Source of the DNA: Quillaja saponaria
Taxonomy: Eukaryota > Streptophyta > Magnoliopsida > Fabales > Quillajaceae
Reading direction: 5' to 3'
Length of the DNA stretch: 64,000 nucleotides
Assembly (NCBI GenBank): GCA_029379385.1
Contig: CM055614.1
Coordinates: 21,309,994-21,373,993 of the forward strand
The notes below the pieces were generated by a model, which did no database searches, was not told the DNA's origin, and saw nothing but the letters and a program-made list of their open reading frames with translations. A program made the position numbers and the translations under genes. Each line of letters starts with the position of its first letter. Positions within the stretch are counted from its first letter, which is position 1. This document shows, in pieces, positions 49,157-62,400 of this stretch.

Positions 49157-51795
49157 TGTCACACCTCCAAATAAAGGTATGACTGACCGGAGAAATAGTT
49201 GTCCATACCCCCGTAACCCTGAATATGCATGTAATGTTCATTGCAATTTAAAAGTATATCGTAGTCAGTACTATAAAAAAGTTATAAAGTTAAAATAAAA
49301 TCTGGTATCGACAATTAAGCATAAAATCATTTATGAAAATATTGGCAGAGGTTCCCTTTACAGTGGAACATACCCATAATATAAACCAACAACCTGGGTT
49401 CAAGTCAATAGTCAAGTCTGATATCAGAATATACAAAGGAGCTCCGCTTATAACACAACAAAGCAACACCATAATAAATACAATATATATACTATGACTA
49501 TGCATGACATCTTAGGTGATTGCAAGTACTGTCCTTTACACTTCAAATGTACGATTTCTGAAATATACTTTGTCGCTACAGAGTTGGCAGGTAGCCTTAT
49601 ATAGTGATCAATCGCAGTTTCTTGAAAACTAAAAATATAACCACAAAAGAAAGGGTGAGTCACAAAGACTCAGTGAGTAAATCATATACCCTATGGGTAC
49701 TAGTATCATACAACACAAGTATCGTAATTTACAACTCATATTCAAATCTGTTGATGCATGTATGTGATTATACAATCACAGTTCACTTAGTTCATAAACT
49801 TCAAAAGAGCAAGCAAATCAGACAAGTAAACCACAATTAAATAACCAATTAAACAATCAAAGGCAAACGAGTAACTCAGCCCCGCACAACAATATCTCCC
49901 CCACCGGGCATTTACGCGCCCGCACAACAAGTACTCCCCGTACACAAATCCAACCCATCGGGGCTGAGCACTCCAATAGTTTTCAAAACACTTGTCAGAA
50001 TCAGGATGACTCATATAAACTTGCAAGTTCAAATAACCTAGGTGCACTTGGATTTTTAATTTCAAAAATGAAAATCATTTTCTAGAAAATGTTTATATGT
50101 TGGCCCTTATCAAACACAGTCAATGTCAATCACATATCATCCAATTAAATTATTGAAATCACTCATTTGCTTAGTTTTTATTATAACTCATTAAATTCAA
50201 TTATTACACGTAATGACACACAATAATATGATAACCATAAAGCACATAATTTACTCACAATATCAAGAGCGTGATTCGTCGATTCGTCCAGTCTGCGAAA
50301 ATGTCAGAATATCCTCGACACGCCTTGAAGTGAAAAACATCAAGAATTTATATACTATTCATAGTAATCTTAATACAGGTAATTCTATAAGCTATTACTT
50401 ATACTATTCTCTTTTTAAACAAACTTATTCATTTCCATTATCCAAGTTTTAATTTTTATGTTTAACAGTATTTAAATACTTTCATATTTTAATTGTAAGG
50501 TATATGCATACCACCGCGAGATATACATGTCCACTGAACTTAAATGCTATACCAATAACCCATGTTATACACCAATTTCTAATATAACTCATATTAATAG
50601 TTATATACCTACACTTATTCCCATGGTAATTCCCAACACTCAATATACACATATTATCATCAATGAACTAATTGAGTATCTACTTATTATTTATTTATTT
50701 ATTTTTATACATTGACGTCTTCTTTTACCAATTTCAACTAGTCCTTAATTTTATTTTTTAATATTACATGAACATCTCCCTATACTTGTTTAAAGTTTCC
50801 ATTTACTCCTTTCCTTTCAACCACGACCACACCTTTTCTTGTACTAATCATTTACTTACTTTCCTAATTTATCCTTAGTACAAGCATCATTTTTACAGCC
50901 TTAACTCCGCCCCCCCCTTCACTGCACAGAACCAGCTTGATCATGGCCGCTCTCTACACAAACGTTACATAGTTGAGATGCCCAACGCCTTCCAACCATC
51001 TTCATTAGGCCGGGTCCCTCTTTGCACTTGTGGAAATTTTGCTGCCATGGCCGAGCCATCATCTTCACCTCGGCTGTCAGCTCAAGAACGCCATGCTAAC
51101 AAAATCTGCCACTTCTCACCGCCACCCCCACACACCGTAGTTTAAATCCATAACCACCACAACACCCCTATACCCTTTAAACTTCATACCAACTTAAGAT
51201 TAGTGTTGCTGAGCGTTAAAACCCCCAAACTCAGCTATAATTCCTTTACTGGCAGCCAACAAATTCATACCCAAATCAACTATAAAAGCTATTTAATTAT
51301 AAAATAGAGTGAAAGAACTAAGCTACTAGCATGGAATAGTAAGAGAACCGTCTAACTACCTTCACAATTTCCAATCGGCCAAGCACTAGTTGAGCCTTCC
51401 ACGTGATCAATGGCATGGGAAAGAAAAAAAATTTCCTTTTGAAGAAGCTAAGTCGGCCATAGAAGAAGGAGAAAGAAAAACAAAAACAAATTAATTCATT
51501 AATGTAATCTTTCTCCCTTTTTATTTTTAACATGTGATGGAAAAGAAAAAATCTAGTTATATTTATCAATTTAAAGTTCCCCTAAGTACCTCCCTTATAA
51601 AATAAAATTTAAATTCCAATCACCCATAAGATTATGATTATTGATTTTATAAATATACTTATTAATTAGGTTGTACCCAAATTAGCTTCACTTATAACTT
51701 TCTTATTTAGTGTAACTAATTCAACTAATAATATATATATATAACAATTACGTACGAGTATTCTAACGCCCATCTTAGGTTATTGGGTTATAACA
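49157..51795 (-). mobile_element. Solo LTR, gypsy (Tekay-like), 2639 bp
   Basis: The plus-strand block begins TGTCACACCTCC and ends GGGTTATAACA. The 5-mer GGATA lies directly before (49152-49156) and after it (51796-51800), a perfect target duplication. On the minus strand it carries ACTGAGTCTTTGTGACTCAC (around 49655-49674), the signature of long chromovirus LTRs, and a TATA-like TTTTATAAGGGAGG near 51590-51604. The interior has no coding core or second LTR, so it is best read as a solo LTR left by recombination. Confidence 0.8.
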
Positions 51796-51800
51796 GGATA

Positions 51801-52924
51801 GCCCTTATGTCTCTTGTTATTTTTGCTTAAAGTTTGTAATGAAATTGTGAAATAAAAAATTGTTGTTTTAATTTTCTCTAATATTCCTTTTTGTTATTTA
51901 TAAATACAAAATTGTGAAGATAAGTAACAACATACAATTGTAAAAAAGCATCAGGAATATATATGGATTATATTATATGGTTCACTCAAAACACATTAAG
52001 TATGTCATATATTCCATTCACAATACATAAAAAGATAGCATCAATTCAGGTTATTACCTCCAACTTAGTTTCTTGGGATGACTTAAGATTGACTACACAA
52101 ACCACATAGAGTCTCATCTAACAATAGCTTTGTGTAACTCTATAAATTGTCATATAACTCAAGCAGAAATTCATAATTTGGATTCTTGTATGATTCCCAA
52201 GCAACATTAACAAGAAATTAAATTTAAAAGTAAATTGTTTATTCACTTACTCCTTGTTGTACAAAGGGAACTTGAGGGGCATATTTTTCTTTACTTGTTT
52301 CTTAAGCTTCTTTGAGTTTTTTTCTACATCAAACATGCATCTTTTTGCTCCTTTTTTTTTTTTTTTTTTTTCTTTTTTTTGACCCATTTTCTTCCCAAAT
52401 ACTTGTATTTCACGACCCGTATAAAATCAATTTGGCATATTGTGTTGTGGGAGCACTATGAACATGTAGGATAGCTTCATAAGGCTGGCGCACTAGTCAA
52501 GCTCAGCTTGTTCGATCTTGACTTGATAAAGCTTAGCTCGACTCGTTTGAGTTTATGAGCTTAGTTCGAACAAGATTTTGAAGCTCAATTAAAAGATCAA
52601 GCTTTGGGGCTCAGATCAACAACTTGCAAGTAGCTCAAATAGACTCGATCCATAAAATTTTATATTTTTACTAATTACTTTAGTTAGAAATACATTTTAG
52701 GTGTATTTCAAATTTGCTTATATTAGATTATTTGAATGATTTATAATTTCACTGTTACTAAAGCATGAATAGGTGAGTTGATTTAAGTAGGAAAAAAGGC
52801 AATTGGTTTAATAATAGGTATCACGAGCTTGAGCTGAATCTCAAACTCAAGTGCTTTTTTTTAAGCCGAGCTTGAACAAGCAAAAAAATTCTCAAGCCTA
52901 AATCAAGGTTAGTCGAACATGCTA
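51801..52924. other. AT-rich spacer with MITE-like segment
   Basis: About 52480-52920 is rich in AGCTC/GAGCT words (AGCTCAGCTTG, GAGCTTGAGCTGAA, GCCGAGCTTG) in both orientations, as in some plant MITEs, but no clean terminal inverted repeat could be defined. A T-run of about 20 with interruptions lies at 52353-52380. Confidence 0.4.
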
Positions 52925-54240
52925 ATGATTGGCTCTTACCCTACATGTGCATATCTTCTTGTACAATATGTCCATTGGCATCAATAACTTGTTCAGCCTT
53001 GTATGTAGGGTAGATATACTTTCCAGGAATTTTTAAGACTATCGTATAATCAAGAATTTTAAGGAACATGTCGACGTAAGAATCTATTTGTCTCAAATTT
53101 CCTACATGAACAATAGATATCCATTTCTTAAGAACTAAAAAGAAAAATAAATTCACTCATCTTTTTTTTTGTTGCTTCCGAAAAATAGTAAAATCACCAT
53201 TTACCTCTTCTTTAAACAATTAAAGAATGTTTTGTGTATAAATATTACAAATTTGTTTTATACAAGGTGAATACTTAAACTTCATCCGACGTAGCTTTTT
53301 CTTATTATCATATTTAGCTTGTAACTTAAATTATTATTATTATTATTTTGCTGCAACCAAATTATCAAAATGCTTGAAAAATGAAGAAATGTTCAATTCA
53401 CTATGAATGTAGTTTTTCAAGCTTGTTAAACAAGCTCCACTTAGTTGTGTAGTACAAATACCTATAGTGAAAGCAAATTTCACGTAAGATCAAGCCCATT
53501 TTTTCTTTGTTTGAATAAATGCTATTTAACCATTTGTTAAATTTAAGATTATATGCATCCTGAAATGAATACCATTGCGATTGGAAATTGTCCTCTATTC
53601 TATAGTCATAAATAAGTGAATGTAGGTCTGAAATTAATTTTTTATTTCCATCTTGTCATGTATAAGGACTAAGGTCTTTAATATCATTATGGAATCTGTG
53701 CCATGTATAAAGAGCGTGGAATACATAAGGTATTACCTCAGAAAGCCCCTTCGCAATGACATGATATGAACTAGTAAATATTGTATGTGGCTTTCTCTTG
53801 TTATGCACATCTAGAAAGGCACCAATGAGCCACACATAAGAAATAGTAGTCTCATCAAATAAAAGTGTAGCTCCAAAAATAACATGTTGTCGATGATGGT
53901 TGAAACCGACAAATATCCCAAATGGCCTATGCTCCTTGTTTATGTAGTAAGTGGCATGATATACCACAACATCTCCAAATAATGCATAATCTACAACCAT
54001 CCACGCATCCACCCAAAACATATTGGTAATGCGACCCATGATATCTAATTTCAATCTGTATTGAAAAGAGGATTATCCTTCATATTATCATTAAAGTACA
54101 ACATTATTTTCACCGCATCACCTTCCTTCATGTCTTGTTGCTTAATGGTATGAAGAAAGTTTTTCTGATCTAATCATGAGTACCCAATGCTTGTAACTCA
54201 GTCATGCCTTAAGCTCATAAAGTCATATGTCTGTCTTATT
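52925..54240 (-). pseudogene. FAR1-related (FRS/MULE-transposase-derived) pseudogene
   Basis: FRS proteins are plant transcription factors derived from Mutator-like transposases. The minus strand carries, in order, a NPLFQYRLKLD-type entry, the MULE core in the 132-codon stretch 54054-53656 (WVDAWMVVDYALFGDVV, GIFVGFNHHRQHVIFGATLL, SYVWLIGAFL, TWHRFHND) and a YNLKFNKWLN segment near 53500-53560. A SWIM-like end at 53156-52941 has GNLRQI and LKIPGKYI. The SWIM cysteines and the first catalytic context are altered, and stops separate the parts. No upstream FAR1 DNA-binding domain was found. It is a dead copy; whether it came from a domesticated gene or a transposon is undecided. Confidence 0.8.
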
Positions 54241-56487
54241 CGTAAACCTAATTTGGCTGCCATAATAATTTCGTGAGCTTACACTTCATAATTGGAGTGT
54301 TATGAAGGCATCATGTGAGCAGTGAGAAGAACATGATATGCTCCATTCCAACTTATATATAACAATTTTGTCATTAGTTTCTATTGTCTTATGACCACAC
54401 ATGAATAAAGGAAAATCAGTTCTTGTGTGAGTTAGAGGATTCTTCATATGATGACTTATTTTTGAATCATTTTCACGAACACCTGTGCTTTAAACAAACA
54501 AACTGCTTTATTGTGACTTTTCCATCACTTGGCCTCTTATACTCATACCCTTTACAAATACGAAATCCTTCTCTTGTGCATATTCATGAAAGAACCAAAA
54601 AACATTAACTATTGAGTTGAATTGAGTTCCTATTTTCAGTTTATCAAAATCCTTTAAACTCTTGCGTGATTAACCATCCCTACAAAAACCAATATTATAT
54701 AATAATTATTATTCTAATTCATAACCAATAAGAAACATATGAAAGCTTAAAAATAATAAGTGCAACAATGTATTAGACACTTTTAATGAATGATGAAAAT
54801 GATGAAGAAAACTGTGGGCAATGGGGTAAGTTGCTAAGATAGCAAATATTGCATTGACCACTAAATAAGAAATGCTAAATTTCAATTTTCAGGCTATAAC
54901 CTAAGAACTGGTTTAATATAAGTTTTTCAAAGCATTCTTTACGTGATAATTGCAATGGAATACACATTAAACAGTTCAATTGCTTCAGTTGGATTCGATG
55001 CAATTAGGTCATTCTGTGTAAATTAACACCAACATGAGTGACTTGGTTAATAGAAGATTAAGTGAATAATTACATGACTTTCTTGACAAATAAAACTGAT
55101 CCACGTGATTTAATATATAAATTAATAAAACTAATTTTATAATGAAAAAAATAATATTTAAAATTCAAAAAAATATAAAAACAAAAAAGGAACACCGTCC
55201 TTCTCTCTTTTTGTCTCTTCCTCAGCACCGCCCATTCCTCCTTAACCACCACTACCACCCTTATTCCTTCATAACCACCATCAGCTTTCACCGTACTATC
55301 TCAGCAAACAACTAAAACACACCAAAAACCATAATAGGATATGTTGAAAAAAACATCACAAACCAATACAAAGAAAAATAATTACAATAAAAAAAATTGA
55401 AAAAAGAAAAAAGAATCCATACCTAAATCCATAATTGATCCACCCTCAATATAGTCAGCCCAATAATCAACACCTTGGTTTCATCATCAAAAACTGTCTG
55501 ATTGACATTACAATGCACAAACCCATCTATCTTGGTTGATCATCGGACATTGAAAGCGCAGGCTCCTTGGGTGGGGTATGGAAGAGTCTTGAAGGGTACT
55601 ACTATCATTTCTTTCGTCTTGAGTTTCAGGCAGCGACATCATCATAATTCTGGTGGAGGCAACATGGATTTTGTCAAAACATGACAACTCGTCATCTTCT
55701 TATACGTTTACGGATTCTTCGACAAAGGGGCGATGGCGTAATAGGTCCTTTAGAGAAAAAGACACACGACAGATCTTGTGGATAAAACCATATAGATCAT
55801 TTGTATTCATTTTCACTCACCGAAAGAAAGATGGAATTTCGAGTTTAATCGAAAAAGATGATGACAGAGGAATATGGCAACGCTGAGGAAGAGACAAAGA
55901 AGGGAGGAGGGACTGTTTCTTTTTTTCTTTTTATATTTTTTTAAATTGTAAATACTTATTTTTTTTATTTATTATAAAATTAGTTTTTTTCAAATAATTT
56001 ATATGTTAAGCCATGTGGATATTTTTATTTGTCAAGAATTTCATGTAATTGTGTAGCTCATCTTTTATTAGTTTCGTGTTGATGTTAATTTAGATGGCAG
56101 GAACCTCATCGCATCAAACTGAACCTGTAAGGATTTAATTACAATAATTGATACTCAATGTAGTAATTAAACTCTATATTATACTATAAGTGCCAAAAGT
56201 ATAATTAAACAAAAGTATAATTAGGCCCTTTTTCTTTGTTAATATACTAGTATAAATTTTAGTTTCATTCAAACTGCCAAACGGTCAAACTTGGCCAGAA
56301 GGGAATAAGAAAATAGAAAAAAAAAAAAAAAAAAAAACCGGCTCTCTCTGGGGCCGTGGCCTTGGATTTCTCCGTCAATGTCCTCCCATCAACAGCAGTA
56401 GCCATTAAGAGCATTAGAGCATTAGCACTGTGACTGTGAATTGAACAAAGGGGGCAGATCGTCTCAGATTCAGATTCATACCTGAAA
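54241..56487. other. Spacer upstream of LIP1P
   Basis: No gene can be supported. The stretch 55190-55910 is less AT-rich and holds short open frames on both strands (55502-55684, 55653-55886 plus; 55070-55291 minus), but none shows a domain. A poly-A run precedes a GC-rich CCGGCTCTCTCTGGGGCC at 56338-56356, probably in the LIP1P 5' leader. Confidence 0.5.
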
Positions 56488-59400
56488 ATGATTCAGCAAT
56501 CGATTCCGCGACTCTCTTTTCCAATCCCGTTTACAATTCCACCAAAATCTTTCCATTGTTGTCAGTATTCTCGGGATCTCCAATTTCCTTATTCACCTTT
56601 AAGAATTCGATGCGAGGCTGTGGATTCATCTAAGGTTCATGCGGAGCAACAAACGTCATCGATATCTTTGTCCACAATGGCGAACCTATTGGAGTCAGAC
56701 AAGAGTAGTCCTTATCCAGGTGGATTGGGACCCTACACAGGGAGAGACCCCAACGTTAAGAAACCAGAGTGGTTGAGGCAGAGAGCCCCTCAAGGAGATA
56801 GGTTTCAGGAGGTTAAGGATTCATTGTCCACTTTGAAACTCAACACTGTTTGCGAGGAAGCTCAATGCCCAAACATTGGAGAGGTACTGTAGTTTCTACT
56901 TCCTCATTTTATTTTTCTTTAACAATTGAATGGTTGATTGTTGGTGTTAATTATTGTCAAAAGATGTTAGTGGGCAAAGAAAAAACTGCAAAGTGGTTAA
57001 ACATTTACATACAAGAATCTTAATAATAGATAGAGCTAATGTGTGGTTAATTGGCTTGTGGGGTTCTACTTTTTCTTATTAAAATGTACTCTACCTTCTT
57101 AAAAATGTTGATCAAAGTTAAGTTTTCCTCTGCGTGATGTGAATTTTACCATTATTTTTTTTTAGTGTGGAACTGTACTACAGAATGCTGTAAACTGTTA
57201 CAAAACTTTTGAGTTAGAAGGAACATAACAGTGTATTAAGTTTCAGTAAATTAACTTGGTTTTGTCTTGTACAATTTTTATTTTGATATTCTCAACAACA
57301 TAAGAATGGAAAAGTATTAGAAAGAGAAAAGGAAGAATTAAATTGCATCCAGATGTAAATAACAATTCGATGATTGTATATGTGTGTCATAAATGTGAAA
57401 CTACAATGCCCTTAGCATTTGAAATATAATATGCAGTGTTGGAATGGAGGTGGGGATGGTATTTCAACTGCCACAATTATGCTGCTTGGGGATACTTGTA
57501 CTCGTGGGTGTAGATTTTGCGCTGTGAAAACGAGCAGAAATCCTGCACCCCCAGATCCAATGGAACCAGAAAATACTGCCAAGGCTATAGCAAGTTGGGG
57601 GTAGGTTTTAATGACTTAAGTATGTTCATAATTTTCATTGTTAGGTAACCTCCACTATGATTAGACTGTACAATCATATAGATTACAACTATATGCCATG
57701 TGTGTGCTAGATCAAACCTATTCCCGTGACTCAAAGTAACTGGATGGATAACTTTACATTTCTTTTCTTGAAGAAGAAAATAATTGCACAAATTCAGCAA
57801 AATCTTGAATGATGACCTTTTTTTGCTTGAAATGAAAATAGTACCTTGGCCTGTTTCTCACTAAAGTACCCCTGTTGGATTCTACTTAATTGCTATTGAG
57901 CTTCAGTTATTGTTAGAGGTGATGCATTTTAACTATCTGTAGTTAGGTTGATTAGTCATCATCTACATCTGATTGTATATTCCGATAAGAGCATATTTAT
58001 ACATGTCTTTTAGGTAGAAGACTAGATCTTTAGTTCTTCTTTACTGATTAAATTATTAAAGAAAAAAGAAACCTAAGAAAGAGAGAAGAAGAAAAAGAGA
58101 TTTTTGTCCTGCTCTGGATATGCAATAAATGATATGACAGAAGTTGCGAGGAGGTATACATCATATTAACATATTTGTTTAAAAATGATATATTTAGATC
58201 CATGTAATGCAGAACTACTATCAATTTTTTATTAGGTATTTAAATTTGGAAGATATTATTCATGTGATTTCTCATTACAGGGATGCTGTTGATTATGCCT
58301 TCTAAACCCTCACAATTCTACAAATAAATAAATTTGTTGTACCTGGATCATGACTACATGCATATGTTGGTTGTTGAAATATGGTTCCATGCAGTTTTAC
58401 TCACTGCCATGCTTGTGACTGTTCTTTTCTTTTTTACTCTTATAAGTAACCATGAAATACAACTCTGCTCTTTTCTTGTGAGATAATTACGAATTGTATT
58501 GTCTACTGATCTACCTTAGAAAGCACTAATAATCAGGGTATACACTTAAAATACAAGCTGAAGGTGTCATTTACATATATTCTCAATATGTTTGCAATGT
58601 TGGTGGGTAACAACATTAACATGATGTTGGTGTTGTTTTGTGTTAGAAATCTATATTTCATTTTTTTTATGTTCTAACATGTACAACCTAGAATATATAC
58701 TCTAGTAAGGATAAGGACCTAAAAACCCTTATTGCAGTCAACACTCCCCTTCAATATGGTGCATAAATATCTCTCATGCCTATCTTGCAAACAATAGAAA
58801 ATAAATCTATACTACTAAGACCTTTTGTGAAGATATCGGCTAATTGGTTTTCAGACCTTACAAAAGGTATACAAATTAATTGAGAGTCTAGTTTTTTAAT
58901 AAAATGTCTATCAATCTCGATGTGCTTCGTACGATCATACTGGATTTATGAGCTTTGTTGATAGCTATTGTGTTATCACAGTACAGTAGGAGAGGCTTTT
59001 CTGTAATTACTCTGAGATCTTCCATTAACTTCTTAAGCTAATAACAATTTGAAAGTCTCGTGAGCCATTGCTCTGTATTTTGCAATATCCTGAAGTTGAT
59101 CTCATATCATCAAGTGATCTAGCCCAAACTGTTTTTGTATAAGCTACCAACTTTAAGCTTTTTTGGTTTTCAAAGAGAAGTCCTAGGTGCATATTTCAAG
59201 TATTGCAGTATGCGGCATCCAAGTGATCAAAATAAAGATCATGCATAAACTGGCTACCCCTACTGACAACATAGGCTAACTCTGGACAAGCGTGGAATAA
59301 ATAAATCAGCTTTCCAACCAATCGTTGGTATTTCTCTCTATTAACACAATCTCTATCACTATTCTGTAACTTGTGGTTTGCTTTAATACATGTATTTGTT

Positions 59401-62400
59401 GTAAGCTTGCATCTAAGCATTCCTGTCTTTTCTAGCAAATCAAGCACATATTTCCTTTTAGCTATAGAGATATCTCTTTCTAAATGAGCTACTTCAATAC
59501 TAAGGTAGTAACAAAGCTTCCCTAAATCTTTGATCTCAAATTCCCAAGCAAGATTTTTCGACATGGATGCCTCTACAGGATCATGCCTTGTCACAACTAT
59601 ATCATCAACATAGACAATAAGATTAGTAATCCTTTCGTTGTAATATTTAACAAGCATAGTATGATCAACATTGCTTTGTTGGTACCCAAAGGAAAGCATA
59701 ACCTTTTGAAAATCTATCGAACCAGGCTTAGGGTGACTGTTTGAGGCCATACATGGACTTTCTCAATATACATACCTTCCCTTCAGTCTTTTAACAAGAG
59801 AAACCTGGAGGAATTCTATATAAACTTTCTCTGCAAAATCTCCAAGCAAGAAGGCATCATATTCGGTTGTTACAAGTTCCAGCCAAGATTAAGTGCATAA
59901 GAGACAAGAACTCTGATAAAATTCATCTTGGCAACTGGAAGGAAGGTTTCTTGATAATCCACCCCATATAAGTGAGTGAATCCCTTTACAACGAGTCTTT
60001 CTTTGCATCTCTCATTGTCCCAGCCACTTTCCTTTTAATGGTAAAGTACCATTTACAGCTAACTATCTGTTTTTCATGAGGAAGACTAACAAGTTTCTAA
60101 GTATCATTTTTGCATAAGGATTTTATCTCTTTAACCATTGCTTCTTTCCATTTAGGTTCAAAAAGAGCTTCCTCCCAATCTTGCAGAATAGACATAGACG
60201 ACAAAGAAGACACAAAAGCTATATGATGCAGACAATGATTTAAATGTGACATGGTTAGAGATTGGATGATGACTATAAGTCCTAACTCTTTTTCTAGTTG
60301 GAACAAGATGGTTAGCATGATCAATGAGAGGAGAATCACAAGGTAAGGAAATAGCATCATAAGACGTACAAGTTTGAACCAGTGGTGGAGTTGGGTCTCG
60401 GGATGACTCTTGGCTAGGTAAAACAGGCTCAATGGTTGTATTTTCATGTTGTCTGCGGCTATACTTAAACAAATCCGGCTTTGCCAACCTTATAGGAGTC
60501 TCAGTATCACTCACTACTTGATATACTTGTAGTTTACATTCTCATCACGTTTTTCTTCGTCCTCATTTTGCTCTATTATGTTCTTAAACAACAACTCAGG
60601 TAGCCATTCCTCTTACTTATGGAAGACAATCCTTCCTCATTACTGTTACTCTCCCTTTGAAGACATGTTTGGGAAAAACAAGCATCAAATTCATGAAAAA
60701 GTGACATCCAAGCTAACGTAGGTTCTCCTAGTAGAAAAATGATAGCATTTGTACCTTATTGGATAGTAGAGTACCCAATAAAGATAAATCTCAGTGCTCA
60801 ATGGTCAAGTTTGCTAATGTTCTTCTTATGCTTATTTACAAAGCAGACAAAACCAAGTACTTTTGGAGGAACAATTACCTTGAAAAACATTTAGAGGGGT
60901 TTGAAAATCAAGGTTCCAAAGAGGCATACAATTAATGAGGTAAGCTGCACAGAGGATTGCATCTCCCTAATTTGTCTTGAGACATTCATAGTCAACATTA
61001 AGGATCATGCCACCTTCAAATGATGTTGGTTTTTCCTTTCCGTTGTGCCATTCTGAGCAGAGGTATCAACATAACTAGTTTGACGAGGTATGATCATGGG
61101 GATAATTTTGAAAATTTCCCTCCATGTACTTCGTACCATTATCAATCCATAGAATTTTAACTCTAGCATCAAACTGTGTACAAATCAACTTATGAAACAT
61201 TTGAAAAAAAGTGAACACTGCCTTCTTGGTAAGCATCAAGTACACCCCAATAGAACGGCTATAGCAATCAATGAATGTAACAAATCATTTGTAACCAGAT
61301 AGGGAAATAATATGGCTAGGGCCCTAAACAATACAACCTGTAGAGTGGCTACAATTAGTAGTTAGTTTTCCTGCACTTTTGCTAATAAAAGTATTTAGGA
61401 ATTGTTAATTTGTTACTGTTCCCCTGTATCTTTTTAACGATTACTGTTCAATTGTTTCATAAGACATTTAGCATAACATTAAGTAGTTAAACTTCATGAA
61501 CTTAGAAATTTATAGGATTCTGTCAAGATTGCATCATTATATCAGGTTCAAGGTGCATAAATAGGCTCCACATGTATCTTGGCTCTTGGGTTTTTGTTCG
61601 GTAAATCAAAAATTTCCCTACAGAATTTATTGAAGCTTGCGTGATATTAATTATGTAAGTTTTTGTTTTTGCAGTGTGCATTATATTGTCCTAACAAGTG
61701 TTGATCGTGATGATCTACCTGATGGTGGAAGTGGGCATTTTGCTCAGACTGTCAAATCTATGAAGGTCTATTTATCTTTCCGGTGTTCTTCCATGCTGCT
61801 TTCTGGTTTTTCAGGTTCCTTCTGCATTCTACCTTAAGAGGTAGTAATTTTAATATTCTAAAGTTTATGTTCCTACTTTATTTAGCAGAATCTAAAGCCT
61901 GAGATCATGGTCGAGTGTTTAACATCTGATTTTCGGGGCGATTTGAAGGCTATTGAAACTCTGGTTCATTCAGGATTAGATGTCTTTGCACACAACATTG
62001 AGACCGTGAAACGGCTTCAGAGAATTGTTAGAGATCCAAGGGCTGGGTGAGTTGCACTAATGTTAATCTTTCTGCTTTGTTTTGCAAGACTTGTGAGAGA
62101 TCCAAGGGCTGGGGGAGTCATGATTTGATTGTTCGAATGATATTTGTCAATCCTTGAAACTTACATTAGTATTTGTTATTTAAGCTTTGAAGCAAATAAT
62201 CAAGTCATGACAACAACTATATAATAAGGAGCCACCACTTGTTCCATCTGGATTGGTTCTATTCTATGACCTAAATTAGAAACATAGTATAATAATATTT
62301 TAAAGCTGATTTTTTACTTTCGCTCATATATTCTTTTACAAAAATGCTTTCTTAGGTTACTGCCATGAATTTTTTACCTTTCTTTTATTGATTTTTCATT

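Noticed and set aside
49787..50065. 92-codon minus-strand open stretch
   Set aside because: It lies inside the solo LTR, in the conserved long-LTR signature region, and is not a gene.
55502..55886. Overlapping plus-strand open stretches of 60 and 77 codons in a less AT-rich island
   Set aside because: No domain, no splice context and no conserved pattern that I recognise; both frames look like chance or a decayed fragment.
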